A stretch of 5,582 nt of DNA from Phenylobacterium sp. (GTDB taxonomy: Bacteria > Pseudomonadota > Alphaproteobacteria > Caulobacterales > Caulobacteraceae), in contig JAQGIX010000424.1 of NCBI GenBank assembly GCA_028290925.1, positions 1 to 5,582 of the forward strand, in the 5' to 3' direction. Position numbers and translations under genes: made by a program. The notes below the pieces were generated by a model. The model was not told the origin of the DNA and ran no database searches. It worked only from the letters and a program-made list of their open reading frames with translations. How positions within the stretch are numbered: position 1 is the stretch's first letter; each line of letters starts with the position of its first letter. Of the stretch, positions 5,461 through 5,582 are shown piece by piece.

Positions 5461-5472
5461 AAACAACCGTTT
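5461..5472. promoter_or_regulatory. AAAC-N4-GTTT dyad before the SDR gene
   Basis: AAAC (5461-5464), AACC spacer, GTTT (5469-5472), in an AT-rich island just upstream of the SDR ribosome-binding site. The arrangement resembles sites of PsrA-type TetR regulators of fatty-acid metabolism (G/C-AAAC-N2-4-GTTT-G/C), though the right flank is A rather than G/C. The arms are only 4 bp, so this may be chance. No strong terminator is visible between the GNAT stop and here. Confidence 0.25.
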
Positions 5473-5480
5473 AGAAGGAG
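5473..5480 (+). promoter_or_regulatory. ribosome-binding site of the SDR gene
   Basis: AGAAGGAG ending 6 nt before the ATG at 5487. This near-perfect anti-16S match confirms the start of a gene too short in this window to judge by length. Confidence 0.8.
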
Positions 5481-5486
5481 CGCGTC

Positions 5487-5582
5487 ATGAGCGAGGTGAT
5501 GGACAGGGCCCAGGCGATCACCGGCGGCCTCTTCGATCTCACCGGCAAGGTGGCGGTGATCACCGGCTCCTCGCGCGGCATC
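5487..5582 (+). CDS. SDR-family NAD(P)-dependent oxidoreductase, N-terminus only (3' end outside the window)
   Basis: The first 32 codons of a short-chain dehydrogenase/reductase, an enzyme class that oxidises alcohols or reduces ketones with NAD(H) or NADP(H) in the cytoplasm. Seen: FDLTGKVAVITGSSRGI at residues 16-32, the first Rossmann strand and the start of the TGxxxGxG dinucleotide-binding loop (T26-G27-S28-S29-R30-G31-I32). An Arg just before the second Gly is common in NADPH-preferring members. A leader of about 15 residues precedes the fold, longer than in many SDRs. The catalytic Ser-Tyr-Lys part is beyond the window, so substrate and activity are unknown. It is 64 bp after the GNAT stop, on the same strand. 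Confidence 0.88.
   Translation, partial: MSEVMDRAQAITGGLFDLTGKVAVITGSSRGI

Overview
This GC-rich window has dense Ala/Pro/Arg-rich coding and good Shine-Dalgarno sites at several starts. The protein types (a ClpP paralogue with FGEI and GTGWVAS motifs, a lipid-anchored YkuD enzyme with a Pro/Ala-rich linker, a Rieske oxygenase and an SDR) suggest an alphaproteobacterium, most likely Caulobacterales (Caulobacter/Phenylobacterium-like). This taxonomic call is inference from residue patterns; no marker gene is present.

Layout. From the left, a plus-strand gene (68-1279) encodes a lipid-anchored L,D-transpeptidase for peptidoglycan. Three minus-strand genes then converge on it, read in the order clpP paralogue (4724-4104), GH13 alpha-glucosidase (4043-2361) and Rieske non-haem iron oxygenase (2336-1239). 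Gaps between them are 60 and 24 bp, so they could form one transcript, but the three functions have no obvious shared pathway. The oxygenase and transpeptidase genes overlap tail to tail by 41 bp. Divergent from clpP, a GNAT acetyltransferase starts at about 4901 on the plus strand. After a 64-bp gap comes the first 32 codons of an SDR oxidoreductase, cut by the window end.

Non-coding structure. The clearest item outside the genes is a 119-bp REPIN-like element (3976-4094). It has two inverted 28-bp REP units, 25/28 identical, each a small hairpin. It contains the ribosome-binding site, the start codon and about the first 23 codons of the alpha-glucosidase, so the enzyme's N-terminal tail appears to be element-derived. 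The 176-bp divergent region 4725-4900 holds a clear clpP ribosome-binding site, a possible heat-shock-type promoter for clpP and a 7-bp inverted repeat before the acetyltransferase. An AAAC-N4-GTTT dyad lies just before the SDR gene.

No tRNA, rRNA, CRISPR array, insertion sequence or phage gene was seen. Nothing here amounts to a clearly new multi-gene system. The most notable points are the REPIN-derived gene start, the residue choices in the GH13 and Rieske active sites, and the odd gene grouping.
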